A DNA stretch of 64,000 nt. Origin: Nematostella vectensis. Lineage: Eukaryota > Cnidaria > Anthozoa > Actiniaria > Edwardsiidae. The notes beneath the pieces were generated by a model that saw only the letters and a list, made by a program, of their open reading frames with translations, was not told where the DNA came from and made no database searches. The position numbers and the translations under genes were made by a program. This document shows positions 1 through 19,900 of the stretch, piece after piece; within the stretch, counting starts at the first letter, position 1; each line of letters opens with the position of its first letter. The stretch spans positions 3,595,501-3,659,500 of the forward strand of contig NC_064047.1 of the NCBI RefSeq assembly GCF_932526225.1. The letters run 5' to 3'.

Positions 1-269
1 AGGTAAAGGTTTTTTTTTTTTTTTTTTTCTCTCCTCGTCTTTTCTTCCCTTTTTTCTTTTCTCTTTGTTTACTCGTATTTCTTCCCCTCCCCTCCCCCTC
101 CCCTCTCTCTTTTCTTGCCTTTTTTCCTCCCTCCTCTTTTTTCCCTTCTTTCTTCTCTATGCTTTCCTTCTCTTCTCTGTCTCCTGCCTGTATCTGAATA
201 ACGCATCAATTGTGTTGCGCAAAAAGCATTTGCAGATATTCTAATGCTGGTTTTAATGGTGGTTTCCAG
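1..269 (+). other. 3' end of a phospholipase A2 intron
   Basis: No coding sequence is seen. A poly-T run near the left edge is followed by a long C/T-rich tract (about 30-180). The stretch ends in an acceptor (ag at 268-269) next to the first phospholipase exon in the window. This is the tail of an intron whose start lies outside the window. The antisense reading frame across the pyrimidine tract is low-complexity and unlikely to be a gene. Confidence 0.7.
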
Positions 270-2575
270 AAGAGATGATCGCTTCCGAAGAGGATGACCA
301 TAACGAAGACAGCGATGACGAGCAAGCAAGCGATTCAGATGAAAAAGACGCGGCCAAAAATTCAAATGGTGACGACGACAAAGAGCAGAGCAAATTAATG
401 GAGATCGTAGAGAAGGTTATTGACCGTTTTGATGTCTTCAAAACGAGGCAGGGACGAGCGGGCCTGGTTCATAACTTCCTGCGCGGATTACAGATTGCAC
501 CATCGCGTAAGTAGAGATGACTCTGGTTTGTCGAACACAAAGTTAAGTGTTTACCTATTTGTTTGACTAGAACTAAAATGGTTACCAATCCTCTCTCCCT
601 CCCTGCCCCTGGGGAATGGGAGGGGTGGACCCTGAATCACGAGGATCATGGTTACCGTGCCCGCGATGGGGGGCAGAGGTAGGAACATACGGCGCATGTG
701 CACACGCTATTAGAATCAGACCCCAAGAAAGAAGTGCTCTGGTTGTTAGTCCCCCCCTTTTTTTACTGGGCGCAAACGGTAAACTGACATCAAGGGAGGT
801 GCTTATTTGGGGAAGGCGCCTCGAGCAATTACGGTTCTCACATGTATAACCATTCTCAACAGCCGATAATACATATGTAACTATTCTCAACAGCCGATGA
901 CGTTGACGCTGTCGCGTACCAGCAGCTCGTTTCCGAAGACAAAAGAATCTTCTTAGTAGACAGTGGGCTAGTGTTCAACTCACCCTACCCCCCTTTACTC
1001 CGTCCCGAGAGGGGGGTGGACCTGTACTTATCGTTTGATTTCAGCGCGCGAGACAAAGACGAAGAGTTCCCGTTTAAGGTAGTATAAAGGCGGCACACGC
1101 TTTTCATATGCACTTCGAGTTAGCCGTAGACACGTCTGAACGCCTTTTTTTACATTGATGCTGTTTCAGGAGCTTTTGCTTGCAGAGGAATGGGCCAAGA
1201 AAAACAATCTTCCGTTTCCCCCAATCAATGCGCATGAGCAGTATGAGACCGCTGGCCTCAAGGAATGCTACGTATTTCGTCATCCAAGCGACCCAGCATG
1301 CCCCGTGGTCATGCACTTTGTTCTTGTCAACAAGAGTTTTAGAGAGCACTCCAAGCCAGGTAAGTGGGCTACAGGGGCCCTTAGTCTAGGCGTTCTTACC
1401 CGGGTTTCTGATCGGGTTAACAGATGTGGCTCCCAGACCCTACGTTGCCTCATGGCTTATTTCCGAGTTCAGGATTCTAGGGAAGAAAGATTGGGACTAG
1501 CAGGTGGTTAAGAGGAGAGTTTTTCTTTAGTTGGTTTTACGTGCTTTCGTCCATTCTTAGATTTCGAGCAGTGTATTTCCGTACTGGTGACATACTTGAC
1601 TCCTTGTGTCTGAGCGCGGAGGGATCAAATGGGGCGAGATGGGTTAAAGTGAGAGGTATCACGATCGTAACAGATCTTGATCCTTAGCAATGAGAGAGTA
1701 AAATCTGATTCAACAACGGACTCCGACAAGCCCGTACACATGTGGGGGGAGGGGGAGGAAAGCGCACCCTCCTTGCCGCCAAAAAGTGGGTCATTTCTTA
1801 TTAAGGAATCTTCAAATACTATGCTTTGTCCAAATACCTACCACTGCCCCCCCCCCCCCCTCAGCCTAGTCTAGGTACGCGCCTGTCCGATGAGTTGCAA
1901 TGAGTCCGCTTACTAGACGACAGAGGGAAAAATGGCATGAAATTTTCCAATTCTCAATATATAAGCTTAAGATTCCGCATACAAGTTCCTCTGACCAAAA
2001 GCTTAATTCCAAATTTTAAAGCAATTTAGAAGATATGAAATTTAGGTATTCGCGAGCAAAGTTGGGTTAATTTCTGATCAGAGCCCGACTTCTCCCTAAA
2101 AAAAAGAGAATTAATAATTTGAACATTTGAAAATTGCACTTCAAGCCTCATATCTCGAAGACGACTCCATTAGAAAAAAATAATTTTTGATATGTTGGTT
2201 TACATAACATAAGGAACCTCTATGCAAAGATTCAAGCTAACCGAAGTTAACCAGACCTTATTTTGGGAAAACTTGCCATTTTTTTGCTCTGTCCTTACTA
2301 GACCTGTTCCGTGTTATCTAGGTGTGCTGCGATTGACAGAAGCCGACAAACTCCAAGCAGAGTTCTCCATCTTCGAGGATCCCAAAGGCCCGTATAGCAC
2401 GTTCAACTTCCATTATCCTAACGAACCTTTCGACCGTCTCACCTCACTCACGGAATACAACACTTTGATGTGCGAGAGACTTATCAAGGACGTGATGGCG
2501 GAGTGTATACAGAGGAGACGTGACAAGATCAACCCCAGGGGGAGAGGGAGAGTAGGGAAATGCGTCTTGCAGTGA
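270..2575 (+). CDS. PLA2G4: Cytosolic phospholipase A2 (group IV), C-terminal part
   Basis: Exons: 270-506, 894-1078, 1170-1359, 2322-2575; phases agree at every junction and the stop is at 2573-2575. Group IV cPLA2 releases arachidonate from the sn-2 position of membrane phospholipids with a Ser-Asp dyad. What is seen is the second half of the catalytic domain: an acidic D/E-rich loop, the segment GRAGLVHNFLRGL, then VDSGLVFN, whose Asp corresponds to the catalytic Asp of the family, followed by RPERGVDL and LSFDFSAR. The third exon starts ELLLAEEWAKKNNLPFP and the last carries STFNFHYPNEPF, as in vertebrate cPLA2-alpha. The C2 domain and the nucleophile GLSGS region must lie left of the window. 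The C-terminus is about 20 residues past the last conserved block and basic (RRRDKINPRGRGR). Family assignment is firm; the exact paralogue (alpha or another) is less certain. Confidence 0.88.
1360..2321 (+). other. Last intron of the phospholipase gene
   Basis: About 960 bp between coding exons. It holds a C-run near 1847-1860 and AT-rich sequence. The short open frames here have no recognisable protein character. I see nothing else. Confidence 0.6.
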
Positions 2576-3335
2576 GGTCATGTCCGTGGTGTGTTCTGGG
2601 TGAATCAAAACGGTGACCGAGCCACTGAAGAATGGAAACCATTACTAGATGGTCACATGATTGGTCTCGTGACCAAAGGACTTAGATTGAAATGCCAGAT
2701 ATGTACGCCTCTTCCCTCAAAAAATTCGGATCCGCCACTAGTTGATGATTAAAAGCCAGAAGTTTGCAAGAGTTGTTTAGCTGCATAAAGGCGGGTAAAA
2801 ATAGCAAGAATAAAAATAAATGTATTAAAAAGGTTAATGGTTTGGTAGGTCGATACAAATTTCACTTGGTACCATAGACGAACAATAGCTACTTCCCCAA
2901 GTCCCTGTTTTTTTGTCTTTTTCAATCAAAATTACACTAAACACATAATGACAAAACAACTGTCAGCCCAAGAACATTTTATTCATCCTTGAATGTATTA
3001 CTCTACGCATATTACATTGCAAGAAAAAAGAAAGTTCGACTCGTAGTTCATACAACAATTCACACGCATATTACATTGCAAGTGAAAAGAAAGTTCGACT
3101 CGTAGTTCATACAACAATTCACACTGATTGAAAGAACAAGTGATCACCGTAGAAATCGTATAATCTCTATCGAGTCCCCCATCTCATTTAAGTCACCCTT
3201 CCCCTAAATGCACTACGCTAGGATTTTCAATAGAAATGGCTACTAGAGCTTTTAAGGTATGCCAGTCTCGTAGATTATTCACGGAAAATACCATGCGCAT
3301 GGTATACAACCACACGCATTTGGCAGCCTGGCTCT
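2576..3335. other. Convergent 3' ends of phospholipase and katanin genes
   Basis: The two genes end tail-to-tail. AATAAA-type motifs for the + gene lie near 2811-2820. A TTTATT (AATAAA on the minus strand) near 2979-2985 could serve katanin. If both are used, the transcripts end within roughly 200 bp of each other. The stretch also holds a 59-bp direct duplication (3006-3123). Confidence 0.5.
3006..3123. repeat. 59-bp direct duplication
   Basis: Two nearly identical copies, 3006-3064 and 3065-3123, start with CGCATATTACATTGCAAG. They differ at only a few bases, so the duplication is recent. It lies in the presumed 3'UTR or just downstream of katanin. Confidence 0.9.
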
Positions 3336-9538
<6,203 letters not shown>

Positions 9539-10992
9539 GACTGTGTCCTACCTAGTTCCTACAGTATAATAAATTAAAAAAAGTACAAGTTAGTATTTAC
9601 AATTACATTTTTGTATTATCACAAATCTTACCGACACACATCATTTTGTCCTACTTCTTACAGTTTAATTATTATTATTTAATTATAAGTAAGGAATCAC
9701 AGCATTACTTTTCTAAAATAAGTAAATATCCTCAATGACGGAATGAAGACTTTCATTTGGATGGTAGACAAATCACCTCGATTTCTTCGACAAGTAGTGA
9801 GGTTTTAATAAAAATTTCCAGGATTGTACTCAAATGAGAAATCCTTTTATTCATCGCATAACAAACGAATTATGTATTTTCAAGAATCTAACCATCGAAA
9901 TCAAGGAAGAAGCCATTTAAATGATGGTAATAACAGAAAGAAAACCCCGTTTCTCGGGACAGAAACATCCCGAAAAAAACAACGCACAAGAAAAGAACCT
10001 CTATACCCAATAAAATGGCTATTGTGAGGACGTATGGATAATTAAATAGCAGTAAGATTCCTTTATACAGTACTCACCAAAGGAAATCCGATGAAAAATT
10101 TAGGCGCAACTTTCAACCGAAAATAAACTGAAGTTTTGGTGATAAGAATTCTATTGCGCATGACCATTATACTCCGCTGTGCAGATTTGCCGCGGTCTTA
10201 GATAATATAAGGACTGGAACTGAGAAATATAATACGACGAAAAACGACCAAAACTTACCATAATTATTTTTTTGCTTCATTGCTTTTACAGATTTCATTC
10301 CTCCCTTGGGGATTTTGCGCAGCTGTCTTTGTTAAAACGTGAATATTCGCACGTTTTGTACGAATTTCACCTCTTTACTTGCCACGAACTACACAAAATT
10401 TTAAAGAAATATAGTCTTATTCAACTACTTTAAATTATAATGATTTTTAAATCTATGATGATACCATGTTTTTGAATTTGGAATTTTATTAGGCTGGACA
10501 TAAACTAGAACAAAGGGGCTCCCTGTGGCACGAACGCAAGGCATTGTGGTAAACAGAATTTTGCTGAAGACTTGCAAAACATGGCGATAACGTGAGAAAG
10601 ACTTCGTTCGTAAAGTCGCCCCTGCTACTCGGCAAAAGGGTTACAACTGTCTACAGCCAATCGGGAATACTCTTGGATAACTGTGCTACGCCTCACAAGG
10701 CATTATTTACAAGTACAACTTTTGCTGAGGGTAAAATTGAAAGGTTGTTCGAGTTGCTTTTTTCATCATCTGTGCGGAAATTGCCAAGTTGATGGCAAAC
10801 GTTTCACTAAAATGACATCAAATCTACGTGTTTGTTTTTTTAATACCCTGCCTTCGCTAACTTAAATCATTGAGCAATATTTTCAGTTAGAATTACTAAC
10901 TGTTGGCACACATCAAGGATCCAATACTTTGGCTAACGGAACAGATCATCTGTTCGATTGAAGCAAGCGGTTTTGACAACAAGCATCAAAAC
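9539..10992. promoter_or_regulatory. Divergent promoter region of katanin and TAK1, with 5'UTRs
   Basis: The two start codons face away from each other, 1.45 kb apart. On the minus strand an acceptor at 9559 (tgtag|GAACTAGG) precedes the katanin ATG by 20 bases. A donor at 10077 (CCTTTG|GTGAGT) suggests a noncoding first exon from 10078 upward. On the plus strand an upstream ATG at 10580 opens a four-codon frame directly followed by a possible donor, and an acceptor-like site (ttttcag) lies at about 10886. No TATA box is obvious. These sites are predictions only. Confidence 0.4.
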
Positions 10993-13900
10993 ATGGATTC
11001 CTCGTTTGACGAAGACGATTTGCAGTGCGATTCACCTCCGGGATTCGTGGAGGAGATAGATAGCGATGAGCTAGAAGTCATAGAGGTATGCCAACCTAAA
11101 ACAGCTAGGCGCTATTCCCTATAATAACCTATTTATTTCTGTTGCAATAAACTCATTTTGTTTGTTTTGGTTTCGGTGTTGCGTTGTGAAATTCACCAGT
11201 CTTAAAATATTTTCGGAAATTGTGCAATACGAGTCGTTCTAAAAATTCATAAGTTCTATCAGTGGGTGTGGGCTATTGGTACGTAATAGTCATTTTGGTT
11301 TTCTGTAAGGAAAGGGCAGCAAACTGTATTGTAGGTTAAGTTTTAAGTAACTTAGGTGTTTACAGAATTGTCTGATAACAATGTTATTAACATAGTTGTT
11401 TTCACCAAGCATAAAAAGCCATTTCAAGAGGTTATTAAAGCACATCTCGAGCTTTTATCAAAATAATATTTTAAAACTTACTACTGCAGAGATACTGTAG
11501 ATTCCATCACTCAGGTGCTATTTACTAGCCTTGACGTGTCGGTTACCCTTGGAAATAACTTATCCAGCCATTATTGATCTACAAAAAAACACACACCTTA
11601 AGTGGAACAATGAAATAAAATCACCTGGAAGGCTTTTCTGATATTCAGCTCTTATATCATATCTGTTTTGAATTTTTTTTTACATGTAATTATATTTACT
11701 TTTTTTGTTCATCTCTTGATGCATGTATCAGGTTCCTGATGTGGTGCAATTCCTGTTTTCCAAACTTATTTTATTACCTTATTTTATCTTACTCACCATT
11801 GCAGGCCCGTAGCCAGGATTTTGAGTGGGGGTGGGTTCATATACCCATTTAGCGGACCATTTTTTCTTAGATAGCTTGCCCTAGCTTGCAGTGGTACTCA
11901 ATTTTCCTTCATTAGAGCGGACCTTCCAGTCGAGTGGGGTGGTTCTTCCGAACCCCCCCTGGCTACGGGCCTGCATTGACTACCACAAATCTCATTCCTA
12001 TTCTGCTGAATTATGTTTCTTAGCCTTAAAAAGGACAAATTCTGCTTCCCATTTGGCCCTTTCATGGCCCTGTTATCAGGGAGCAGGCTTTTCTGACAGT
12101 TAGATATACCCCTATTTTTGAGCCTCTCACATGTTGCAATGATATACACTCGAAATGATTATTATTATGACCTCTGAGGCTTTGGTAAGCCCTGATGTCT
12201 ATAAAAAATTTTTTTTCAGTGGAGGCAGCTATGACCTCCTGCGATCTTTTTGTAAGGATGCTTCTAATAAAATAAATACATTCTCAACACACATTCACTG
12301 CGTGCTTGTGTCTTTTATAGAATGTTGGGCGTGGTGCCTTTGGGGTCGTGTACAAGGCTCGGTGGAGGGAAAAATTTATTGTTGCAGTAAAGACCATTGA
12401 ATCAGAAGCAGAGAAAAAGGCTTTTATTGTTGAGGTATGTACAGTGTTCAAGAGGATGGTAGAGTCATCAGTTTTTTGTCTATTGTGCAAGCTTCTATGG
12501 TATGTCATCCATCTTTGATGTGACGGTTTCGCAATTAAAAAAAAGGTACTAGCCAATCAGATTACTAAGATTTGCTTTTATTTATAGAACTTTAAAACTA
12601 TGAGATTTCCATCTCAGTTCAGTTAAGAATTTCTTTGTTATGTTGGTTACAAAAATTTTTGGGAAGTTCATGTCAATCAGAAATTGACTCTCATGGTAAA
12701 TTGTTGTGGTGGCAGGGCCATAGCAAGGTCTGAGAGAATTGGGGTATGTGCCTCCCCCAATATTTTCTTAATGTTTCTGTATTGTGCCCCCCCTCCCCCA
12801 ATATTAATGGGCCCGCTACAGCTCTGGGTGGCCATGGCTATGTAAAATGTCACTTCTTTCAACTGTTTTTATTGGTTTAATCATCTTCACCTTAGCAAAA
12901 GTATCCTTCACATTTGTATTGTTGTGTCTATTGGTTAGAGACTTTTGGCTCAGCTAAGGTAGCCCTTGTTATATTAAAGCTTATATGAGTAGGTTTTTAG
13001 ATGTATATACAAAGTGTTGTTCTTCTGTTTAGGTCCAGCAACTTTCTAGAGTGAGCCACCGAAATATCATCAAACTATATGGAGCTGTCACTAAACATGA
13101 ACCGGTAAAGTGCAGTTTGAGTGAACAGTAGTTTGATTCTTTTTAGGTTTCATAAATCATTTCAGCACTTCAAGGAACCCTTACATCATTCTTTTTTATA
13201 TTCAGGTTTGCCTTGTTATGGAATATGCTGAAGGAGGTTCACTCTACAACTGTAAGTACTGTATTCCCCATCTGATACATATCGTTCTCTGTGTCAGAAT
13301 TACTGTACATTTACCAAAGAAACTGTGGATGGCAGAAATATGTATGGGGTGTTTATCATTGTGTTTGTCATTGTTTATCATGCTTTACAATATGTATTGG
13401 GTGTTTATCAATATTTATCACATTTTACCAAATATATTATTATATACATGGGGTTTTTATCAATATTTATCACCTTTTACCAAATATATATATGCATGGG
13501 GTGTTTATCATCATGTTTATCACATTTGTCTTTCAATAGACACTATATAATCAAAAGTGGCAATAAAGACACTTATGCTTGGTCTTCGAGAAAAGTTTCC
13601 ATTAAAGTGTAATTGAATTTTACTAACATTTAGTTGGTAAAGGGTAAAAAGATGTTTTTTATGGTATTATATGGATAGTATTCGACAAAATTTCATTAAG
13701 AAACGACAGACTTTCTCAGACTTTTTGGCAGCCTGTACTCCATTAGTATGTGCCTTGTGCTGAGACTTGTAAAAAAATCCATCAAGGAATTGTGTGGCTG
13801 GTAACCACTAGACACTGATGAAGATTAAAAAGACAGGAGCCTAAAAATCTGTAGTATCTGTAGTCTGTAGTATCTTTTTTTTTATCTTTTTTTGCCCTAT

Positions 13901-16900
13901 TCAATTCTATAATATCATACTTTGCTCTGAGTCTTTTAAGGTTTACATATCAATTCCTACTGTTATTCTATTTTTCAAGTGCTTCACTGGAAGAAGTCAA
14001 CAAGCCGTGCACCCATCTACACAGCGTCCCACGTTATCAGCTGGGCACTACAGTGTGCTAGCGGGGTAGAGTACTTACACAGCATGAAGCCGAAGGCCAT
14101 CATCCACAGAGATCTAAAGCCACCCAAGTAAGCAATGTCGAACCCTTATAGAAAAGACCTTGTCAACCTTCGTACTTTAAAAGCCCTAGAGGCAAAATTT
14201 GGAATAAGTTAAAGGCCATCATCCACAGAGAGAAGTGTAAAATTTTTCATACAGTGGGCCTTTCAAGAAGAGGGAGGGGAGGGGGGTGGTGCAAACAACC
14301 CTCCTTTTATGTGTCCACAAAAAAAATCTGGAAAAAAATGTGGAAGGGGGAGAGGGTTGTGGGGTGGGGCAATTGTTCCGTTGGACATAAAACTATATAA
14401 GTTATATGGTGACTAGGGGATATTTATGTCACCTATTGTAGGTACCATCCTAATCAGAATTGTTTCTTACTTCATAGCCTACTGCTAACTAGATGTGGGA
14501 CTGTCGTTAAGATCTGTGATTTTGGCACAGCGTGCGATTTAAAGACCTACATGACTAACAATAAAGGAAGTGCTGCATGGATGGCGCCGGAGGTTTTTGA
14601 AGGTGAGAGCCGAATCCAGGGAGATTTTGCAGCTTCAAATAATATCATATCTGCTATGTGTTAATGTCAGTCATAAAGTGTATAGCAGAAAAGAGTACTG
14701 TAGCTTCCGTTTTTAAGTAACATCACAGGCAGCCCAAGGCTACTGTCGGTGGTTTATAAAGGAATGTATGGGGGAATTTATATGTTAACAAAAAAAATAC
14801 TTTATCGTGAAAAATAAAACTTTAGACCATGTAATATTGTGCTTGAGTCTTCCTTTATTTAAATTTTGCCGATAGAATGTCAGTAGAACTAGTTTGAAGC
14901 CCACTAAGAATTGTGTTTCTTACTGTATATAAATATAAGAAAGGCTGGGGACTTCATCGGCTAACTTCGAACACACATCTACTTCCATGCCCGATAAAAC
15001 TCGCAAAAATCGACAAGCCGCCAATCCAGCGCCAAAACACTTTGAAAACATCCCTTAGCTTTCAATTGAACCGTGTCTCATGTCACCGATTTGCGAATTT
15101 CACTCATATTTTTTCCACTTTTTACCACTGACTGTCGAATTCACCATCTGCTCACATCAAAAGTCAAAAATATATGCGTTTTCTTTTAATTATTTGCAGG
15201 AAATAATTACACAGAGAAATGTGATGTATACAGGTAGGCCATCCTGGTGCAATAACATCATTTTCTTTTCAAAGTTTGTGCTTTATGAAATTATCAAAAG
15301 AAGGAAAACTCTTCCTCTTAACCGTATTCATCATGTCTGTTACTTGGTTGCTTTTAGCTTTGGAATCATTTTGTGGGAAATGACATCTAGAAGAAAGCCA
15401 TTTGATGACATGGCAGGTTCTCCACCCTTTAGAATCATGTGGGCTGTGCATATTGGTAAGTTTAGATGCATTTAATAAGATATTAATAAGAGAAAAAGTA
15501 AGTAAAAACAGGACATGAACAGCATTCTACCATGTTATATCATCTTGCATTACATATTGGTAAGTTAAGGTACAACAGTCAAAAGATATCATGAAGATAT
15601 AGATATGATACAACAATAATAGGTTACCATGAAGAAAGTCACATGACAACATGTTTGGCTTTCCACTGTTTATAAACATGTGGTAAGTCTTTTTTCTTTT
15701 GTACATCTGTCCATACATTTGATAGCCAACAAGATTTACTTTTGTGTTATGTAAGGTCGCAGACCACCACTGATCAAGAATATCCCCAAGCCAATCGAAG
15801 AGCTTATAACCAGGTTAGTGAACACAGTCAATTAGGTCTGTTAATTGGATGTTGTCAGTGGAGCCATTAACACATGTATTTTGAAAGCTTTAAAGATGCT
15901 CTTTACAGTAGACCCTTTTTTTGACTGATTTTTGACAGACCCCACAAAAACACGTATGTTTTATAAATAATATATACCTCATGCACAGAGCTTTCTGTGT
16001 TGCCTGTTTCCTTTGCTCAGGGTAACATGTGTATATTGAGTATATTTTAATACACAGGGCAGACGTCTGCCCTGAAGAAGCCTTATTAAAGACGAAAATT
16101 TGGCAGAGTCGATTTCCAGTTTTTGGTGTATTGTATTCATTGTTCTGGTACGAGATCGCGACAGTTTGGGCTTTTTGATTCTATTGAGTACATTTTAGGT
16201 AGACTCAAAAATCATTCCACTGCCAATGAAGAAGAAAACAGTTCTACTAACCTTTTTTGTTTCTTGGGATGCATGCTTTAAAACATTATTTGTGTATGGA
16301 TCAACATTCAGGAAAAATCCATTGTCATAATTTTGTTCCCTCTTTAGCTGTTGGGATAAAGACCCTGATAAAAGGCCATCATTTAGCAGGATTGTCATAT
16401 TTCTTAATCATCTGATGCAGGTAGGAATGAAAGCAGTTTATGGATTCTACAGAACCCACTGTAAGCAGAAGCAGGGGCGGATCTAGAGGTGGGGCGGATC
16501 TAGGGGTGGGGCGGATCTAGGGGTTGGGTGGATCTAGGGGTTGGGTGGATCTAGGGGTGGGGCGGATCTAGGGGTGAGGCGGATCTAGGGGCTGGGTGGA
16601 TCTAGGGGTGGGGCGGATCTAGGGGTGGGGCGGATCTAGGGGTGGGGCGGATCTAGGGGTGGGGCGGATCTAGGGGTTGGGTGGATCTAGGGGTGGGGCG
16701 GATCTAGGGGTGGGGCGGATCTAGGGGTTGGGTGGATCTAGGGGTGGGGCGGATCTAGGGGTGGGGCGGACCTACGGGTGGGGCAGATCTAGGGGTGGGG
16801 TAGATCTAGGGGTGGGGTGGGTCTAGGGGTGGATCTAGGGGTTGGGCAGATCTAGGGGTTGGGTGGATCTAGGGGTTGGGTGGATCTAGGGGTTGGGTGG

Positions 16901-19900
16901 ATCTAGGAGTCGGGCGGATCTAGGGGTGGGGTGGATCTAGGGGTTGGGCGGATCTAGGGGTTGGGCGGATCTAGGGGTTGGGCGGATCTAGGGGTGGGGT
17001 GGATCTAGGGGTGGGCTGAGTGGACCCCACACCCGCTATTTTCAGATATTTCTGTCTTAGTTCCCTTTAGTCTTTGCTAGCTGTCTCTAAAACTTTCTTT
17101 TTTGTTGCCAGTTCTTCCCTGGTGCAGACACATGCCTAGTATTCCCACCAGGGTCCCCTGATCTCTTGGGCGAGCAGCTCCTCACCCCTGGCGCAATCAC
17201 CGGGAGCTCCACCCAGTACAGTGACATGAGCGACACCGTCATTGAAAACCCTCCTTCTGATGAGAGTGGCGGTGAGGAGGAGGAGGGTGCATATGAAGTG
17301 GACAATGAAGAAAAGGAGGACAACTTGGCAGAGGAGGAGGGGCTTGCCTCGGAAACCCCTACTCCTGTACCCGCTACCCCACAAGGACACGCCCAAATTT
17401 ACACCCCTGAGACACCAAGCCCTAGTGGAAATAACCACTCCATGGGGAATAATGGGGTTGCTAGTAAGGTAAATGTCCAGAAAAATAAGGGGAAACCTGT
17501 TAGTCCAATTCCTACCTGTCTTGCTGGAAAAGTCCCTCTAAGTCCAGATCTGGCTCACATCCCCCGAACACCAGGTGAGACAAGTGCGACAGGTGGAAGC
17601 GAAACAAGTCAAGTTCGCACTTCAAGTCCTAAGACTACATTTCCAGGCATTAACTGGCCAAGACATGGCCCTCAGGTATTTCCAAATTTTCCAGTTTCCA
17701 GTCATTCTGGATTATTACACCAAAGACCTTTAGTTGTGAACACTATGTCAAGTCATGACCCTGCAGGAGGTGTTAACCTCAGCCCTGGTACCCACACAAG
17801 TCCAGGATTTCCTCGACAGCTCTCTGATCCAGGTGGTAACCATCATTCCAGCAGTTCTGGACCATCCAACCTACCAGCCAGCCTTTTTGAAGAGGTCCCC
17901 ATTTCTGCAGGCATCTACGCCGTACCTGGACAACACGGCAGTGTGTCAATCCCAGAGGGGCTACCTCTCTACACTCAGCAACTTACCGGACACCAGCTTC
18001 CCCAGCACGACTTTCCATCACCAACTGGCATTGGCTCTAGGTACAGCAACTCTATAGCCAGGCCAACTGCCGTGCAGCCTGGACAGGGAAATATGTACCC
18101 CCCTGAGGATGGGAGAGTGATATATGTACCCCCGACTCCTGGTCAACAGCAAAAGATTTACTACCAACCCTCAAGGTAAAATGGCTGTGTGATTTTCTTT
18201 CCCTGTGAGCCACCGTCTTTTTGTCATTTCAATTTTTCAACAAAAAGTATAGCGCCGTTATTGGATGCGAAAGTTAGTAAGAGAAATAAGCTTAATACAA
18301 TAATTGTTATAATTGTCAGTAATTACTAATTATTAGTTTGGAATAGAACAAGTTAGGATTCTAGAGTATCTTTTTTATCTGTATTTCAAAAAATGAAAGA
18401 GATCGCTTAAAATTGATTGTAGGGTTTTGTAAATAATTGTTGACTGCCAACTAAACATTTATTTTTTCGTTCTGATTTGGCCCAGATAATACGTATTGAT
18501 GATCTATCATTGTCGTTTTACAGATACCAAAAACCGGCTGGCCCTTCTGGTTTTACCCCTGTTCCCCCAACCACGCCCAGTAACACTCCTATACAAGGAC
18601 TCGAGAGCATCGAAGACAACATGAACCTGGAAGCAATACGTAATGCTTTACGTGAAGACCTAACCCCTGCCGAAGGGCGACCCCCCTCCAGCGGCTCTAG
18701 CGGGAGGTCCACCCCTACAAGGTGGCATCCGAGGACTCCAGGTTCTGGCAACTCTAGCCCTTGCTCCTCCTCAACAAACAGCCCCTACGTAGTCAGAAAG
18801 TCCAGCGACCCTGGGAAGCCATCGCCAGGGTATGGGGACAGCCATGCTGGGTACAGAGAGCAGCGGCCACCGGAGGGGTACGTGGAGTTGTCACCCTCGG
18901 GGTACATGGAGAGGCCGACGCCTGGGTGGCAGCAGCATGGTGCTGGGGTTACTACTCAGGGCCATGGGATGAACCGGTCAATATCTGGCCCACCTCAGAC
19001 GACCAGGAAGGTCAGCTGGGAGAAGGATCCACGTATTATGCGTCGATTTAACTCGGGTAAGATTAATGTAAGATGATTTTGCTTATCATCACCGAGTTCT
19101 AAGCGCTTCACATTTAAAATCATAGTGTAAAGAATAACCCATGGAACAGAGGAATACAAGCTTCTAGCTAGCGAACATACGTTCAACAATTAAAAGTAAG
19201 GGCCGAGAAAAAGAAAGGCGCCATTTTTGACCGTGAATCGAACCCTTTCGATTCCATAAACTGACGGGCTAACACACTGGGCCATTCAAAGCATTCATAA
19301 GCTGAATGAGGGCGTGGCCCCTTATCCCCGTGAAGATTTCATAGCTCCCGCTTTTGGCTTTGAAATTGGCGTCAATGCGTCAGACTTTTGAGAGTATTTT
19401 GATCCTCTGTCATTCTCGATCTGAAATAGGTCTTCAGTCGTCGCGTTGGACTGAACGAAATAACAATATGTTTGGAAATCATCTGTAGACTACCATGATT
19501 AAAACAATTATAGTTTTTATCCTCATCATATATATTAAACTACGTACATAAAAATGAATGAGTAAACATTTGATTTGTTCCCCTCGTTATGCAAATAAGA
19601 TCGCCAAATTTTTTTTGCAGTCCAGTGACTGCAGGCCTATAGGCTGCGTACGCCCCTGGTTGGGGAAAACTCACGGGAATAGTGCTATATGGCCTCAAGC
19701 GAGTAAAGAAAAGCATATCATAGCGCATCAGAACAGAGCAAATCAATCAAAGCAATTCTTTGCCGAATTGTGGGCTGCATTTCTAAATTGTTTTTTAACC
19801 TTCACTTACATTTTTGTCTTATAAAGAAATGGAAACCAAACGGAAGAATTTCCGTGGTAAAATTCATCCAACAAAATCACTGCTAATAAAGTTCAATATC

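Noticed and set aside
69-365. 98-codon minus-strand frame near the left edge
   Set aside because: It reads the antisense of a pyrimidine-rich splice tract and gives low-complexity Arg/Glu/Gly; it also overlaps a phospholipase exon.
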